From positions 1-64,000 of the forward strand of contig JANQJF010000114.1 of NCBI GenBank assembly GCA_028281765.1: a stretch of 64,000 bases of DNA, given 5' to 3'. This document shows, piece after piece, positions 42,489 through 51,728 of this stretch (the stretch's first letter is position 1; the number at the start of each line of letters is the position of its first letter). This DNA comes from Planctomycetota bacterium. Its GTDB lineage: Bacteria > Planctomycetota > UBA1135 > UBA2386. A program made the translations under genes and the position numbers. The notes beneath the pieces are model-generated. The model was not told the origin of the DNA. It did not search any database and saw only the letters and a list, made by a program, of their open reading frames with translations.

Positions 42489-43001
42489 ATGGACGCCGAA
42501 GAACTCGACCGCGTGTTGAAGCGCAGAACGCGCAACTTCGAAGATGAAGTCTGGCCGACCAACCGCGTGGTGACCCGGCGCGAGTGGTTTCGGGCCGGGT
42601 ATCTGGGGTTGGTGGTTGGTATGGCCGTTGGTGGAGTTGGGGGGTGGTGGCTCGGGCGGAGTGGCGCGCCTGTAGCAAAGCCAACGCCTCCGTCCGAGGC
42701 TCAGGAAGAGCAAGACTTACTCACCTGGGCGCTCGAACGGGCAGATGAGCCGGTGGGCAAGATCGACAAGGTCGCGGGCGTATTCATTGAAGCGGTGAGC
42801 ACCCATCCGCACGAATCCAGGCTGTGGATCGCACTTTGGCGCTACACCGAGTTCTTTCTCGAGAACGCCGATTCTAACGTCCGCGACGACGTGGGTGTCG
42901 CGTCGAGCCTGCGCGCTCTGTGGACTCGCAAGACTGCCGTCGGTGCGAGACCCACTGCGCCCAAATTGGTCGACAGACTCGACCAGTTCCTGGGGCGATG
43001 A
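42489..43001 (+). CDS. Small single-pass membrane protein
   Basis: 170 aa. One transmembrane helix at ~38-55 (GYLGLVVGMAVGGVGGWWLG) lies between a charged N-terminal tail and a soluble helical domain with many Asp/Glu and two Trp. No known family. The stop overlaps the next start by four bases (ATGA), so the two are coupled. A TAGAAT upstream (42437-42442) is a possible -10 box. Confidence 0.65.
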   Translation: MDAEELDRVLKRRTRNFEDEVWPTNRVVTRREWFRAGYLGLVVGMAVGGVGGWWLGRSGAPVAKPTPPSEAQEEQDLLTWALERADEPVGKIDKVAGVFIEAVSTHPHESRLWIALWRYTEFFLENADSNVRDDVGVASSLRALWTRKTAVGARPTAPKLVDRLDQFLGR

Positions 43002-43270
43002 TCGGCGATCCACCAATCAGCGGGCCGACGACTGTCTCCGAGGGCAGCACGAGTCCCATTCGCATCAAGGCTCCGAACGCCGACCACATCGTCGTCACGT
43101 TTCCCAGCACGGCCGAGACCAAGAAGATCCCGGTTGGCACTGACGGTACGGCGCAGTTCGAGCTCCCCTCCAATGTCTCGGATGGCGATACGATCGTGGT
43201 CCGTGACGCCGCCAAGTTTTCGGACTCGATCATCATTCAGGTCGGTCCGGCCTCCTCTTCTCCACCCTAA
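42998..43270 (+). CDS. Small beta-rich protein coupled to the membrane protein
   Basis: 90 aa, ATG within the overlap ATGA. Sequence resembles an immunoglobulin-like or similar beta sandwich (GSTSPIRIKAPNADHIVVTF, AQFELPSNVSDGDTIVV) and ends in a Ser/Pro tail. No signal peptide is apparent, so it is probably cytoplasmic or exported by another route. Function unknown. Confidence 0.6.
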   Translation: MIGDPPISGPTTVSEGSTSPIRIKAPNADHIVVTFPSTAETKKIPVGTDGTAQFELPSNVSDGDTIVVRDAAKFSDSIIIQVGPASSSPP

Positions 43271-43285
43271 TCCGGGGTTCGCCAC

Positions 43286-44362
43286 ATGCGGTACTCACAC
43301 GCCTCCGTGATCGCCCTGCTTGCCGCGCCGCTCTGCGGCCAGGGTTCGGCCGTTGTGCCGGCTTCGGCATCGACTGTCGACGGACAGTCGTGCGCAATTG
43401 CGCCGGGTGCAACTCACGCCATGCGCCACATGGTGCTCGTCGATATGCCGCCAGCGCTCCACAACAAGGCCCTGACCTCGGTCGCGTTTCGGCGCGATGT
43501 CGATTCGAAGGACTTCGGTAGTGGTTCGGTCGATGCGACTGTGACGCTTTCGTACGCGCCTCACTCCGCTGTGGCCGTGCAACCAAGCTTCGGGGCCAAC
43601 CATGGCGCTGGAGCGGCCACGGTCTTCCAGGGCGTCCTCACGATTCCCGCATCGGCTTCTTCGGATGGCCGAGCCGTAGACTGGTCCAACGCCTTCGACA
43701 TCATCGAGATCCCGTTTGCGCAACCGTTCGCGTTTACGGTCGGGACGCTGGCGATCCAGATCGATGCTCAGCCGGCCCCGTCTGATGCGGCCGGGTTTTG
43801 GGCTATCGATGCTGAGTGTGCAGCAACCAGCGGCACCGTGATTCGACTCGGCACTTCGTGCAGCCCGAGCCGCGTCGATCTCGATCCACCCGGAACCCCG
43901 GCGAGTATCTTCCTCAATCAAGCGGACCTGACTCCCGGTTCGACCCCTCGCGTCGTTGGGCATGGATCCGTTGGGGCGTCTTCGTTCCTGATGATCGGGT
44001 TCCTTCCTCTCGACCTCGACCTAGGCGCGCTTGGGGTTGGCGGACTCGGCTGCAAGCTCGGACTCGTCAGCGAAGCGACCGTCGCTGGCGTCTTCGAAGA
44101 CCGTTCGTTCCCGTGGGGAGAGACGGACATTTCGCTGCAGATCCCGATCGACCCGGGGATGCTGAGTGCGACGTTCTACCTACAGTATGCCGAGTTCGGG
44201 TTGCCGATTTACACGAGCGAGACCTTGGAGTGCCACATCGGCAACGCGACGCCGACACTCGGCTCGTCATACGTCTTCTCGGACTTCAACGGCCCCACTG
44301 CCCCCACCGCGGGCAAGGTGCGCACCTGGATGGCGCCGGTGGTTCGCTTCACGCATCAGTAG
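43286..44362 (+). CDS. Secreted beta-rich protein, unknown
   Basis: 358 aa with a short signal peptide (residues 1-20). The mature region is rich in beta strands and small residues (DATVTLSYAPHSAVAVQPSF, TVGTLAIQIDAQP), with three Cys in the middle part. The C-terminal ~130 residues (VGASSFLMIGFLPLDLDLGA, GLGCKLGL) resemble the tail found in several secreted proteins here, for example the PKD protein at 46938-49070, although the GPGCAG lead-in is absent. Likely exported; role unknown. It starts 15 bases after the previous gene. Confidence 0.72.
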   Translation: MRYSHASVIALLAAPLCGQGSAVVPASASTVDGQSCAIAPGATHAMRHMVLVDMPPALHNKALTSVAFRRDVDSKDFGSGSVDATVTLSYAPHSAVAVQPSFGANHGAGAATVFQGVLTIPASASSDGRAVDWSNAFDIIEIPFAQPFAFTVGTLAIQIDAQPAPSDAAGFWAIDAECAATSGTVIRLGTSCSPSRVDLDPPGTPASIFLNQADLTPGSTPRVVGHGSVGASSFLMIGFLPLDLDLGALGVGGLGCKLGLVSEATVAGVFEDRSFPWGETDISLQIPIDPGMLSATFYLQYAEFGLPIYTSETLECHIGNATPTLGSSYVFSDFNGPTAPTAGKVRTWMAPVVRFTHQ

Positions 44363-44416
44363 CCGACACCGCGACTCGGGCGCGCTGCACACGTAGCCGA
44401 GGTCCTCCGGACCTGC

Positions 44417-44422
44417 TATGAT
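44417..44422 (+). promoter_or_regulatory. Candidate -10 box TATGAT of a leaderless transcript
   Basis: TGCTATGAT (extended -10 type) lies six bases before the ATG at 44429, at the same distance as the TATGAT before 13335. A transcript starting at the ATG is predicted. No convincing -35 box. Confidence 0.3.
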
Positions 44423-44428
44423 CCCCGC

Positions 44429-46912
44429 ATGAAGGAGTTCGCTCGCGGGTCGCGCGCGGGGAATGGTTCCGTCCATACGGGTGAAACCAAGTCTACGCGT
44501 GGGGTGTTGCCGGATCGTTCGAAGACGGAGTCGCTGCCGTTGCTGCACAAGTCGGTCGGCAATCGCGCTTTGCAGCGAGCTCTCGGCGATCCCATGGTCG
44601 TGCAGCGAGCACCCCTCGATCCCGCGACGAGCGCGCACGCCCCTGCGGGCGACGAGTTCGTAGGCCCGCAGCAGGAAGGGTTCACGCGGACGCCGACTAA
44701 GGAAGACGTCGGGCTGGCGCGATTGCACGCGCGGCTCTACGGCAAGGAGGCGCTGTACTCGTTGCGTGAGCAAGTGCGGGCGTCGTCCAATGTCGCGTCG
44801 TTGCCGTCACGCGATGCATTCGGTGTGCACGATCCCTTCGTCACCGAAGTGCGGAGCGAGTTACCGGGCCAGCAGGCGCAGTTGGAGCAGTCGCTGCGGG
44901 CCAACGGCTTCGCGAGTGTTGCCGAGTTCGATGCGACGGTGTCCGCGTGGCGGGCGGCGTTCGAGCGCAGAACACGGCAGGAGGCGTACGTTCGGCTCAA
45001 CCATCTCGAACGCGTCTTGAAGGAGCAACAGAAGCGGTACGCCGACGCCGCGAAGGCCGCGAAGCTCGCACAGAGTGTCCAGAGCTCGGGAGCACCCGCG
45101 CACTACAAGCGCCACTCCGAGCAGCGCTCCCGTTCGATTCGCCTGTCGATGCCGGTCCATGCAATGAGCGAGAGGCCGATCGACCAGGAAGGCGCGATCC
45201 AAGCGGCGGTCGCTTCTGCAGAGGCGAAGAAGGCCGGCGACGCGGCGATCCAGGGCCTCGGCAAGGATCATCCGCTCCTGGCGTTCCCAGATTTCCCTCG
45301 GCAGAAGCTGGCCGAAGCGTCTGCGACGGACGTGCCACAGCTGATGCTCGACTACATCTCGGAGCACGTCGAGTCCGTGCGGGACACGCGCAAGGAGGTG
45401 AGTAGCGATCCCGCGTTCATCTACAAGTTGGACGTGCTGCTGCAGGCATCGAGGCAGGCGCAGGGGATTGCGGACGGCTCGATCCACGCGCGAATCATCG
45501 ACGCGCACATGAAGCGGGAGCAACTGAAGTCGATCGTGAAGGGGATTGCGCTGGCGGTCGTGACGCTGGCGCTGACCGTCGCGACGCTCGGCGGCGGTGC
45601 GTTCGCGGGCGCTGCCGGTCTGACCGCGTTCGGTCTCAGTGGCTGGCAGGCCGTCGATGCCTTCCGCGACTACACGCGCGAATCGGACGCCAACGATGCG
45701 CAGTTGCTGTCGGAGGATCCGAGCATCTTCTGGCTCGTCTTGGCGGTGACCGGCGCGGTGGTCGATCTCGGAGCTGCGGTGAAGGCCGTGCGGGCGATTC
45801 GACCGGCTGCGAAGGCGTTCAACGAAACCGGAGATCTGGACGCGTTTCGCGAGGCTCTCAAGAAGGTCGATGAGATCGATGCGCGCATTGCCCGATCTGT
45901 CGAGCGCGGCGCCGAGTCCCAGCAGGCAATCGTGCGGCAGTGGCAAGCCGTAGGCGACATGGGCAAGAGGCTCAACGACATCACCTCGGTGGTCGCCGAA
46001 GGTGGTTACCGCATGATGGTGTTGGCGTGGCACGGGGCGCGGCGTGGAGCCCTGCGATTCGACCAGTATCTCATGGAGCTGAAGAAGGCCAAGCTGATCA
46101 CCCGGCGAACGGGGTTGAGTGCGAAGGAACTCGAGGCGCTGCGCGGGCCCTACGACGAAGCGCTGCGTCGCGCCGCGAACGGCTTCGTGGATCCGGGCAA
46201 GATGAGCGCCGAGTTGCGCGCGGCCCTGCCCGCCGAAGCGGCCGACGACGCCGCGGCGTTCGGGCGCTTCCTCGGCCTGAGCGATGCCGAGGCCGTCGAA
46301 GTGCTCGAGGCGCAGGTGAGTCTGTCGCGGCAAGGCGACATGTATGCGCTTTCGACGCGGAACCTCCGCAAGGCGATGCGTGAACGCGCCACGGGCACGG
46401 GCACGGCCAACGATGGCGCGTTCGCGATGCGCGACGAGAGCGTGATCGACAGCTCGTATCGGATTCGCGAGACCGCGGATCAGGCGATGTTCGGAGACCG
46501 CAGTCAGCTCCGCCGGAACCTGAAGAAGACCGACCTTCCGGCATGGACCAAGGAGTTCGAATGGGAGGCGCACCACAAGATCCCCTGGGAGCATCGCAAC
46601 CACCGCGTCATCGATGCCATGCGCGCGGACCCCGAGGTTAGGTTCGACATGAACCAGGCGCGCAACGGGATCGCGCTCCCGAAGGAGAGCGGCGTCGGTG
46701 CCGGTGAACCCTTGCATCAGGTCGTCGGCGAAGCGAAGACGCCCGGTGTCCGGATGATGGATCTACGGGGCCACCCGGTCTACAACGCGCGGGTGAAGCA
46801 GGCGCTCGACGCGATCGACGAGATCCGGGATCCGGCGTTGAAGCGACTGCGCTTCTTGGAGTTGCTCGACGGCTTGCCGACCAAGGCCATGCGCGGGGAC
46901 GTGCTGTTCTGA
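44429..46912 (+). CDS. Large toxin-like protein with C-terminal AHH-type nuclease
   Basis: 827 aa. The N-terminus carries LHKSVGNRALQRAL (40-53) and VVQRAP (57-62), a motif pair common in proteins linked to extracellular contractile injection systems. A helical region and a hydrophobic helix (~371-395, IALAVVTLALTVATLGGG) follow. The C-terminus (~705-827) has EAHHKIPWEHRNHRVI (AHH at 714-716) and FDMNQARNGIALP (~740), matching the AHH family of the HNH/endonuclease VII superfamily used as toxin tips. I predict a DNA- or RNA-cleaving effector carried by a delivery system; no eCIS structural gene is in this window, and no obvious immunity gene follows, the next gene being on the opposite strand. 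Confidence 0.78.
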   Translation: MKEFARGSRAGNGSVHTGETKSTRGVLPDRSKTESLPLLHKSVGNRALQRALGDPMVVQRAPLDPATSAHAPAGDEFVGPQQEGFTRTPTKEDVGLARLHARLYGKEALYSLREQVRASSNVASLPSRDAFGVHDPFVTEVRSELPGQQAQLEQSLRANGFASVAEFDATVSAWRAAFERRTRQEAYVRLNHLERVLKEQQKRYADAAKAAKLAQSVQSSGAPAHYKRHSEQRSRSIRLSMPVHAMSERPIDQEGAIQAAVASAEAKKAGDAAIQGLGKDHPLLAFPDFPRQKLAEASATDVPQLMLDYISEHVESVRDTRKEVSSDPAFIYKLDVLLQASRQAQGIADGSIHARIIDAHMKREQLKSIVKGIALAVVTLALTVATLGGGAFAGAAGLTAFGLSGWQAVDAFRDYTRESDANDAQLLSEDPSIFWLVLAVTGAVVDLGAAVKAVRAIRPAAKAFNETGDLDAFREALKKVDEIDARIARSVERGAESQQAIVRQWQAVGDMGKRLNDITSVVAEGGYRMMVLAWHGARRGALRFDQYLMELKKAKLITRRTGLSAKELEALRGPYDEALRRAANGFVDPGKMSAELRAALPAEAADDAAAFGRFLGLSDAEAVEVLEAQVSLSRQGDMYALSTRNLRKAMRERATGTGTANDGAFAMRDESVIDSSYRIRETADQAMFGDRSQLRRNLKKTDLPAWTKEFEWEAHHKIPWEHRNHRVIDAMRADPEVRFDMNQARNGIALPKESGVGAGEPLHQVVGEAKTPGVRMMDLRGHPVYNARVKQALDAIDEIRDPALKRLRFLELLDGLPTKAMRGDVLF

Positions 46913-46937
46913 TGTTTCGGCGCTCCTGCAGCCCCCG

Positions 46938-49070
46938 TCACGATCCGATGATGCCCGCACCGCTCGCGGTCAGCGTCGCGCCCAGTGCATTCGCGCCAGG
47001 GTCGACGACCAACCCCTGCGCGGTGAACGTCGCGCCAACGCTTCCAGCGAGATTCGGAATCGGGATCGAGAACAACGCCATCCCGAGCGGGTCGGTGATC
47101 TGATTCAGCGTGACGACGATCTCGGTGCGGAGGATGCAGTCCGGCATCCCGATCAGGCCGAGGTCGACCGGGGCGAAGGGTGAGAACCCGATCATCAAGA
47201 ACGCGTTCTCGAGTGTCGGGGCCGACTCGATCGCGAGCATCGTGGTTTGCCCGATCCGCGGTGTGGCTCCCATCCACGTCTGCAGTGTCGGTTGTCCGGT
47301 GGTGCCGGCGCAGCCGGGTTCGAACGGGGTGAATGCCCCGTTGGTCGTGCCGACTTCGTAGTGAATCCGGCCGTGCCAGAAGCGCGGATCGAAGTACACA
47401 CCGGGCGCGTCGAGCGTCCCGTAGTGAGTTGCTCCGGTTGACATCCGGAGATCGAGAGTTTGGAAGACGCGTCGTAGTCCATCCTCGGGTGTGGGGCGGC
47501 TGAAGACGGACGCGACTTGCGGGTGCAAACTGTCGAGTTCGATGGCCATTGCGTAGTTGCCCTGGGCCAGAAAGAAGTCCGGCAGGTCGACTGTCGTCCA
47601 TTCGTTCCGTTCGGCGAGGATCCGAGCGGTTGCGACGGAAACCCAGCGCGCGGCTTCCGAGTGAGTTTCGTCGAACGTACTCGTGTTTACGAACACCTCG
47701 ATGTCGACTTCGCGGAGGTTGAGCGGAATGCCCGTCGGATAGGTGAGGTGGACGTCCAACTTGTCAACCGTGACGCCGCTCGGTTCGAGGACCTCGAGGT
47801 CGAAATACTGCGTGTCATCTGCGGGGTTCCAGAACCAACCGAGTACCGGGATCGTGGACAGCACCGAACGCGACGCGTTGATCATCTCCGTGGAACTGGT
47901 CGGCGTTCCGCAGCTGCCGGTCACGGTGAGCGTGACGAAGTACTCCTGTGCTGCTGGCGGAGCCCAAGCCGGATTCTGCGCGGTCGAGTCGATGACTCCG
48001 TCGCTGTCGAAGTCCCACTCCCAGCTCGTCGGAGTACCTCTCGAGGTGTCGGTGAACTGGAACGCGCCGGGTGTCGATACGCTCGGTTCGAACTCGAAGC
48101 CGGCGATCGCGTCGACGACCGTGGGGCCGGGCCCAGCGACGGTGTCGGTTCCCACGGAATCCGCGACCTCGAGCTGGATCCAGGTCGTGCCGCAGGAACT
48201 CGCGAACAGCGTCGGATTGGAGACCGTCGAATCGGTGACTCCGTCAGCGTCCACGTCCCACTCGTACGACGTGATCGGTCCGTTGGGAGAGAACGACCGA
48301 CTCGCCAGTTCCAGCGAGTCGCCGACCAGGATGAATCGATTGCCGAACGTGAAGTCCGAAACGGGGCCCGTCGCAAACGGTCCGACCGCGGGTTCCCACA
48401 GCACCTCGACGTACGGACCGACGTCACTCCATTGCGACACCGAAGTGGTTCCCGGAAGGTCGGCGGACGATCGATGCGAACTCGAGATCCCGTCCGGGGA
48501 AGAGAGCTGCTGCGGATTGGCGGCGTCGCGCAGAGCGAATACGTCCGGTTGGCCTGGGTGCCGTTGGACGTCGATCAACAGCCGAGAGTTCGGGTTGTAC
48601 ACAAACGGGTGGTCGAGCGTGACTTCGCACAGCATCGAGTTCGGTGTTGCGCCGGTCGGCACGTTGAGCTGGATCGTGCCGCTGAAGTGGGGCGTCGGGA
48701 TCCCGAAGAGATAGCGGTCGTCGAACTCTCGCTGCGGATCTCGGAAGTCTCCGAATGCGTCGGACGACGTGAGTCCGAGCGAGATCGTCGCGTCGATCGA
48801 TCCCGGCATCGTCGCGGGGCCGACGGTCCCTCCGTCTGCGCGCCACCGCAATCCGACGATCTTGATGGGGACGTTGTGACCCTGCGCGAGGAAATTGTCC
48901 TCGTCATAGGTGTCTTGACTGCGGAGCTTGTCCGCGCTCGCCCACGGTGCGGCGACCGAGGCGTTGCCCTCGGTGTTCGCGTTCAGTCCGAATGGGATCG
49001 GGATGGGTTGCGTTTGCTGCCCAGCGAGGCTGGTGCAGAGTAGGAGGCATGCTGGGAATACTGAGTACAT
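46938..49070 (-). CDS. Secreted PKD-domain protein with Cys-rich C-terminal domain
   Basis: 710 aa with a signal peptide (residues 1-18, ending SLAGQ). The N-terminal ~230 residues are beta-rich. Two PKD-like domains lie at ~236-318 and ~320-400, recognisable by YEWDVDADGVTDS and WEWDFDSDGVIDS. A jelly-roll-like stretch (~420-575) is followed by the C-terminal domain starting EPGCAGTTGQPTLQTWMGAT (~583), the tail type also found in the kelch-like protein. Convergent with the toxin-like gene, with a 25-base gap. Probably an exported surface or adhesion protein; ligand unknown. Confidence 0.8.
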   Translation of the reverse strand: MYSVFPACLLLCTSLAGQQTQPIPIPFGLNANTEGNASVAAPWASADKLRSQDTYDEDNFLAQGHNVPIKIVGLRWRADGGTVGPATMPGSIDATISLGLTSSDAFGDFRDPQREFDDRYLFGIPTPHFSGTIQLNVPTGATPNSMLCEVTLDHPFVYNPNSRLLIDVQRHPGQPDVFALRDAANPQQLSSPDGISSSHRSSADLPGTTSVSQWSDVGPYVEVLWEPAVGPFATGPVSDFTFGNRFILVGDSLELASRSFSPNGPITSYEWDVDADGVTDSTVSNPTLFASSCGTTWIQLEVADSVGTDTVAGPGPTVVDAIAGFEFEPSVSTPGAFQFTDTSRGTPTSWEWDFDSDGVIDSTAQNPAWAPPAAQEYFVTLTVTGSCGTPTSSTEMINASRSVLSTIPVLGWFWNPADDTQYFDLEVLEPSGVTVDKLDVHLTYPTGIPLNLREVDIEVFVNTSTFDETHSEAARWVSVATARILAERNEWTTVDLPDFFLAQGNYAMAIELDSLHPQVASVFSRPTPEDGLRRVFQTLDLRMSTGATHYGTLDAPGVYFDPRFWHGRIHYEVGTTNGAFTPFEPGCAGTTGQPTLQTWMGATPRIGQTTMLAIESAPTLENAFLMIGFSPFAPVDLGLIGMPDCILRTEIVVTLNQITDPLGMALFSIPIPNLAGSVGATFTAQGLVVDPGANALGATLTASGAGIIGS

Positions 49071-49164
49071 TGAGATCCCGTGAAGTTCGGTTCGCTGGTT
49101 CGAACGGAGGGATCAGGGCCGAGGGCGTGCAACGCGCGAATCTGCCAAATCCGCGCCTGCCGAG

Positions 49165-51006
49165 TCAGCGCACGAACACCTCGAGCGCATCGCTGGAGCC
49201 AAGCGGCCCTCCCGCGCTGCAGCTGGCGTCCAGCCACACGAACTGTGTGGTGAACCGCGTCCCCGCAACCACCTGACCCAGCGATAGGGGCACCGTCGCC
49301 GCGCCATTCGCGTCGGCCATCGAAGGCAACGCGAAGGGTGGCGGCGCGAGCGCCACGAGAACCGAAGCACCCAAGATCGGAAAGCCCGGCACCTGCCGAC
49401 CGAACGTCACGAACGCGGCACCCGACGCAGACTGCGGTGCGGACTCGCAGTGCAACGCGAACGTAGTATCGCCGGCGTCAGGAGCACCGGCGAGGTCCGC
49501 TCGAGCCGCCGAGCACGCACGTGAGGGTTCGCCGTAGCGCTCCGCCCAGGCCGTCGCGACCGGCAGGCGTGTGACGAACGACGCGATTGCGCTCGCCTGG
49601 GAGACCCGCGTGGTCTGCCACGCGCCGGCGGTCACCGGAAAGTCGAGGGAACGCGCAACTCCGGCCACGACGGCCTCCGACTCGCTGGCCAAGTGCACGC
49701 ACTTGGCCGCATCGCCTCCAAACCCGAATCCGGTCCCCGACAGGTACGTTGCGTAGGTCAACGAGGAAGCGTCCGCAGACACGCGCGCGACGAACGCGGC
49801 CTGCTGCGCCACGAGCGCGACCTGATATGCGCCGGGAGTCGTCGGCTGATCGGGAGCACGTGTTCGGCCGACGACGGTCGTGGACCCGTCGGCGTGAAGC
49901 GCGAGATCGAACAGCTCATCGTCTCCGCTACCGAGGAGCAGCGTGCTCGCCAAGAGCGCGGTTCCATCCACACTCAAGCGTGCCACGAACCCGTCGGCCT
50001 GATTGCCCGACCCGATCGTGCGCCGCAGCGCGCCCGGCGTCGTGGGGAACGCTGGTACCGCTTGGCTGCGGGTGAAGCCCACGACGGTTGCGCGGCCGCG
50101 CGCGTCGACTGCGACGGCACTGGCACCGTCGTCGGCTCCGCCGCCGAGTCGCGTCGCGTACTGCACTCCGCTTCCGTCGGCCTGAAAGCGCGCGACCCAC
50201 GCGTCGCGGTTCCCCAACGGCGCGCTCTGAATCGCGCCGGTCGTCGTCGGGAAGTCGTCCGAGCTCGTCTTTCCGCAGATGATTCCGCTTCCGTCGGGGA
50301 GCAGTGCGATCGCTTCGCACGCCTCGCTGCTCACCCCCCCGATCATCCCGGCGAACAGGAGCTGGCTGGCGTCTCGGCTCAGCTTCACGACGTAGGCATC
50401 GTCGGCGGATCCGCCGAGTCCTGCGAAGGCGCCCGCTGTTGTCGGAAACCCCGACTGCTGCCCGCCGCCGACGACGAAAATGCCCGTCGAGTCGACGGCG
50501 ACACCGCGTCCACCGCTGGAGGGTCCGAACACCAGGCCGAACTGCCGCGCCGTGCCGTCGGGACTGATCGCAGCGACGAAGGTACCGAGGTTCGTCGCGC
50601 CGATTGGTGGAAGGGTCGCTGGAAAGTCATTCGACTGCGTGAAGCCCACCACGATCGCGTCGTCGGTGTCCGGATCGATCGCGACCGCGTGGGCACGATC
50701 GATCCCCGCGCCACCGAGCAGCGTCGCGGAGATGAGCGTCGTGCCGTCGGCCGTGAGCCGCACGACGAACGCGTCCACGGATCGATTGACGGTCTGCCAG
50801 GCGCCCGGCGTCGTGGGGAAGTCGTTCGACTGGGTGTAGCCGACGATCACGACGTGGCCCTGCGAGTCGACGGCAATGTCCTCGATGGTGTCGTTCGAAC
50901 TCGCGTCGAACCACGACGACCACGTGAGGCCTGCCCCGGTCGCGGGGGACTGTGCGACGGCATGTGCCGCCAGCAAGACGCCGAGGGTCAGGCCGGACGA
51001 GTGCAT
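49165..51006 (-). CDS. Secreted SBBP-repeat beta-propeller protein
   Basis: 613 aa from the ATG at 51006; an ATG at 51078 would add 24 residues in front of the signal peptide and is not preferred. The signal peptide is residues 1-19. At least eight SBBP-type repeats follow, each with AVDxxGxxxVVGxTxSxDFPTTPGA and DAFVVRLxADGTxLxxATxLGG, the pattern of beta-propeller surface proteins. The last ~130 residues are a Cys-containing beta domain (CSAARADLAGAPDAGDTTFA). Exported; function unknown. Confidence 0.8.
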   Translation of the reverse strand: MHSSGLTLGVLLAAHAVAQSPATGAGLTWSSWFDASSNDTIEDIAVDSQGHVVIVGYTQSNDFPTTPGAWQTVNRSVDAFVVRLTADGTTLISATLLGGAGIDRAHAVAIDPDTDDAIVVGFTQSNDFPATLPPIGATNLGTFVAAISPDGTARQFGLVFGPSSGGRGVAVDSTGIFVVGGGQQSGFPTTAGAFAGLGGSADDAYVVKLSRDASQLLFAGMIGGVSSEACEAIALLPDGSGIICGKTSSDDFPTTTGAIQSAPLGNRDAWVARFQADGSGVQYATRLGGGADDGASAVAVDARGRATVVGFTRSQAVPAFPTTPGALRRTIGSGNQADGFVARLSVDGTALLASTLLLGSGDDELFDLALHADGSTTVVGRTRAPDQPTTPGAYQVALVAQQAAFVARVSADASSLTYATYLSGTGFGFGGDAAKCVHLASESEAVVAGVARSLDFPVTAGAWQTTRVSQASAIASFVTRLPVATAWAERYGEPSRACSAARADLAGAPDAGDTTFALHCESAPQSASGAAFVTFGRQVPGFPILGASVLVALAPPPFALPSMADANGAATVPLSLGQVVAGTRFTTQFVWLDASCSAGGPLGSSDALEVFVR

Positions 51007-51113
51007 GCTCCAGACCAGAGAGCAGGTCGCGCACGTCGTCAACCGGGCCCGGCTGCGACCGTGATCGACCACTGCCACGCTCCCATGGATCGGCCGCCGA
51101 CCACTTACTTGTT

Positions 51114-51151
51114 ATTGCAAAGTTAAATGGATATGCTTGGGATTGCAAAGT
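51114..51151. promoter_or_regulatory. Direct repeat ATTGCAAAGT in a divergent promoter region
   Basis: ATTGCAAAGT occurs at 51114-51123 and 51142-51151, 28 bases apart, in an AT-rich stretch between the SBBP gene and the membrane-protein gene. Possible operator; weak evidence. Confidence 0.25.
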
Positions 51152-51188
51152 CAAGCGATCCAGATCCAGCTTCCAAGGCCCATCCAGC

Positions 51189-51728
51189 ATGTCGTCGATC
51201 TCATCCCAAGCGCGTTCCAGCACGGTCATCCCACTCCGCGAGTCACTACTCGGTCTCGGCACCCTGTTCCTCCCTGCCATCGGATTCATCGCCGGACTGT
51301 GGATGCTGAGCGGCCGATCCGGCTTCCCGCACATCGTCGACTGGTCGACGTATCCATGGCAGCTGTGGGTCATCGGGATCACGGGCACCGCGGCCACGAT
51401 CTGCGGTGTGCTCGACTGGCACTTTCACGTGTCGGGACGCCGGCCCGTGGGCCGACGTGAGCGTCACGGTGAGCTGATTGCACTCGCGTGCGGCGGAGCG
51501 CCGCTGTTCGTGTTGATGTGCGCTGCCAGTCTGCATCCCCAACCGCAGGCGTTGCTCCTGCCGATCGTGATGGTTGCGCTCTTCACGGCGGTGATGATTT
51601 GCTACGACGAGTTCGTGTTCCATCGGCGCGCGTGTGGTCGCTACGAGACGATGCTGCATCGCGTGCTCGTGCTCGGAAACACCACGGCGTGGCTCGCGTG
51701 GCTGCACTGGTGCTTCACGCGTGCCTGA
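51189..51728 (+). CDS. Integral membrane protein, unknown
   Basis: 179 aa from the ATG at 51189. About four to five hydrophobic helices (LLGLGTLFLPAIGFIAGLWM, LWVIGITGTAATICGVLDW, ALLLPIVMVALFTAVMICY, VLVLGNTTAWLAWLHWCF) with charged loops containing Arg and His. No family recognised. It overlaps the metallophosphoesterase start by eight bases, so the two are coupled. Confidence 0.6.
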   Translation: MSSISSQARSSTVIPLRESLLGLGTLFLPAIGFIAGLWMLSGRSGFPHIVDWSTYPWQLWVIGITGTAATICGVLDWHFHVSGRRPVGRRERHGELIALACGGAPLFVLMCAASLHPQPQALLLPIVMVALFTAVMICYDEFVFHRRACGRYETMLHRVLVLGNTTAWLAWLHWCFTRA

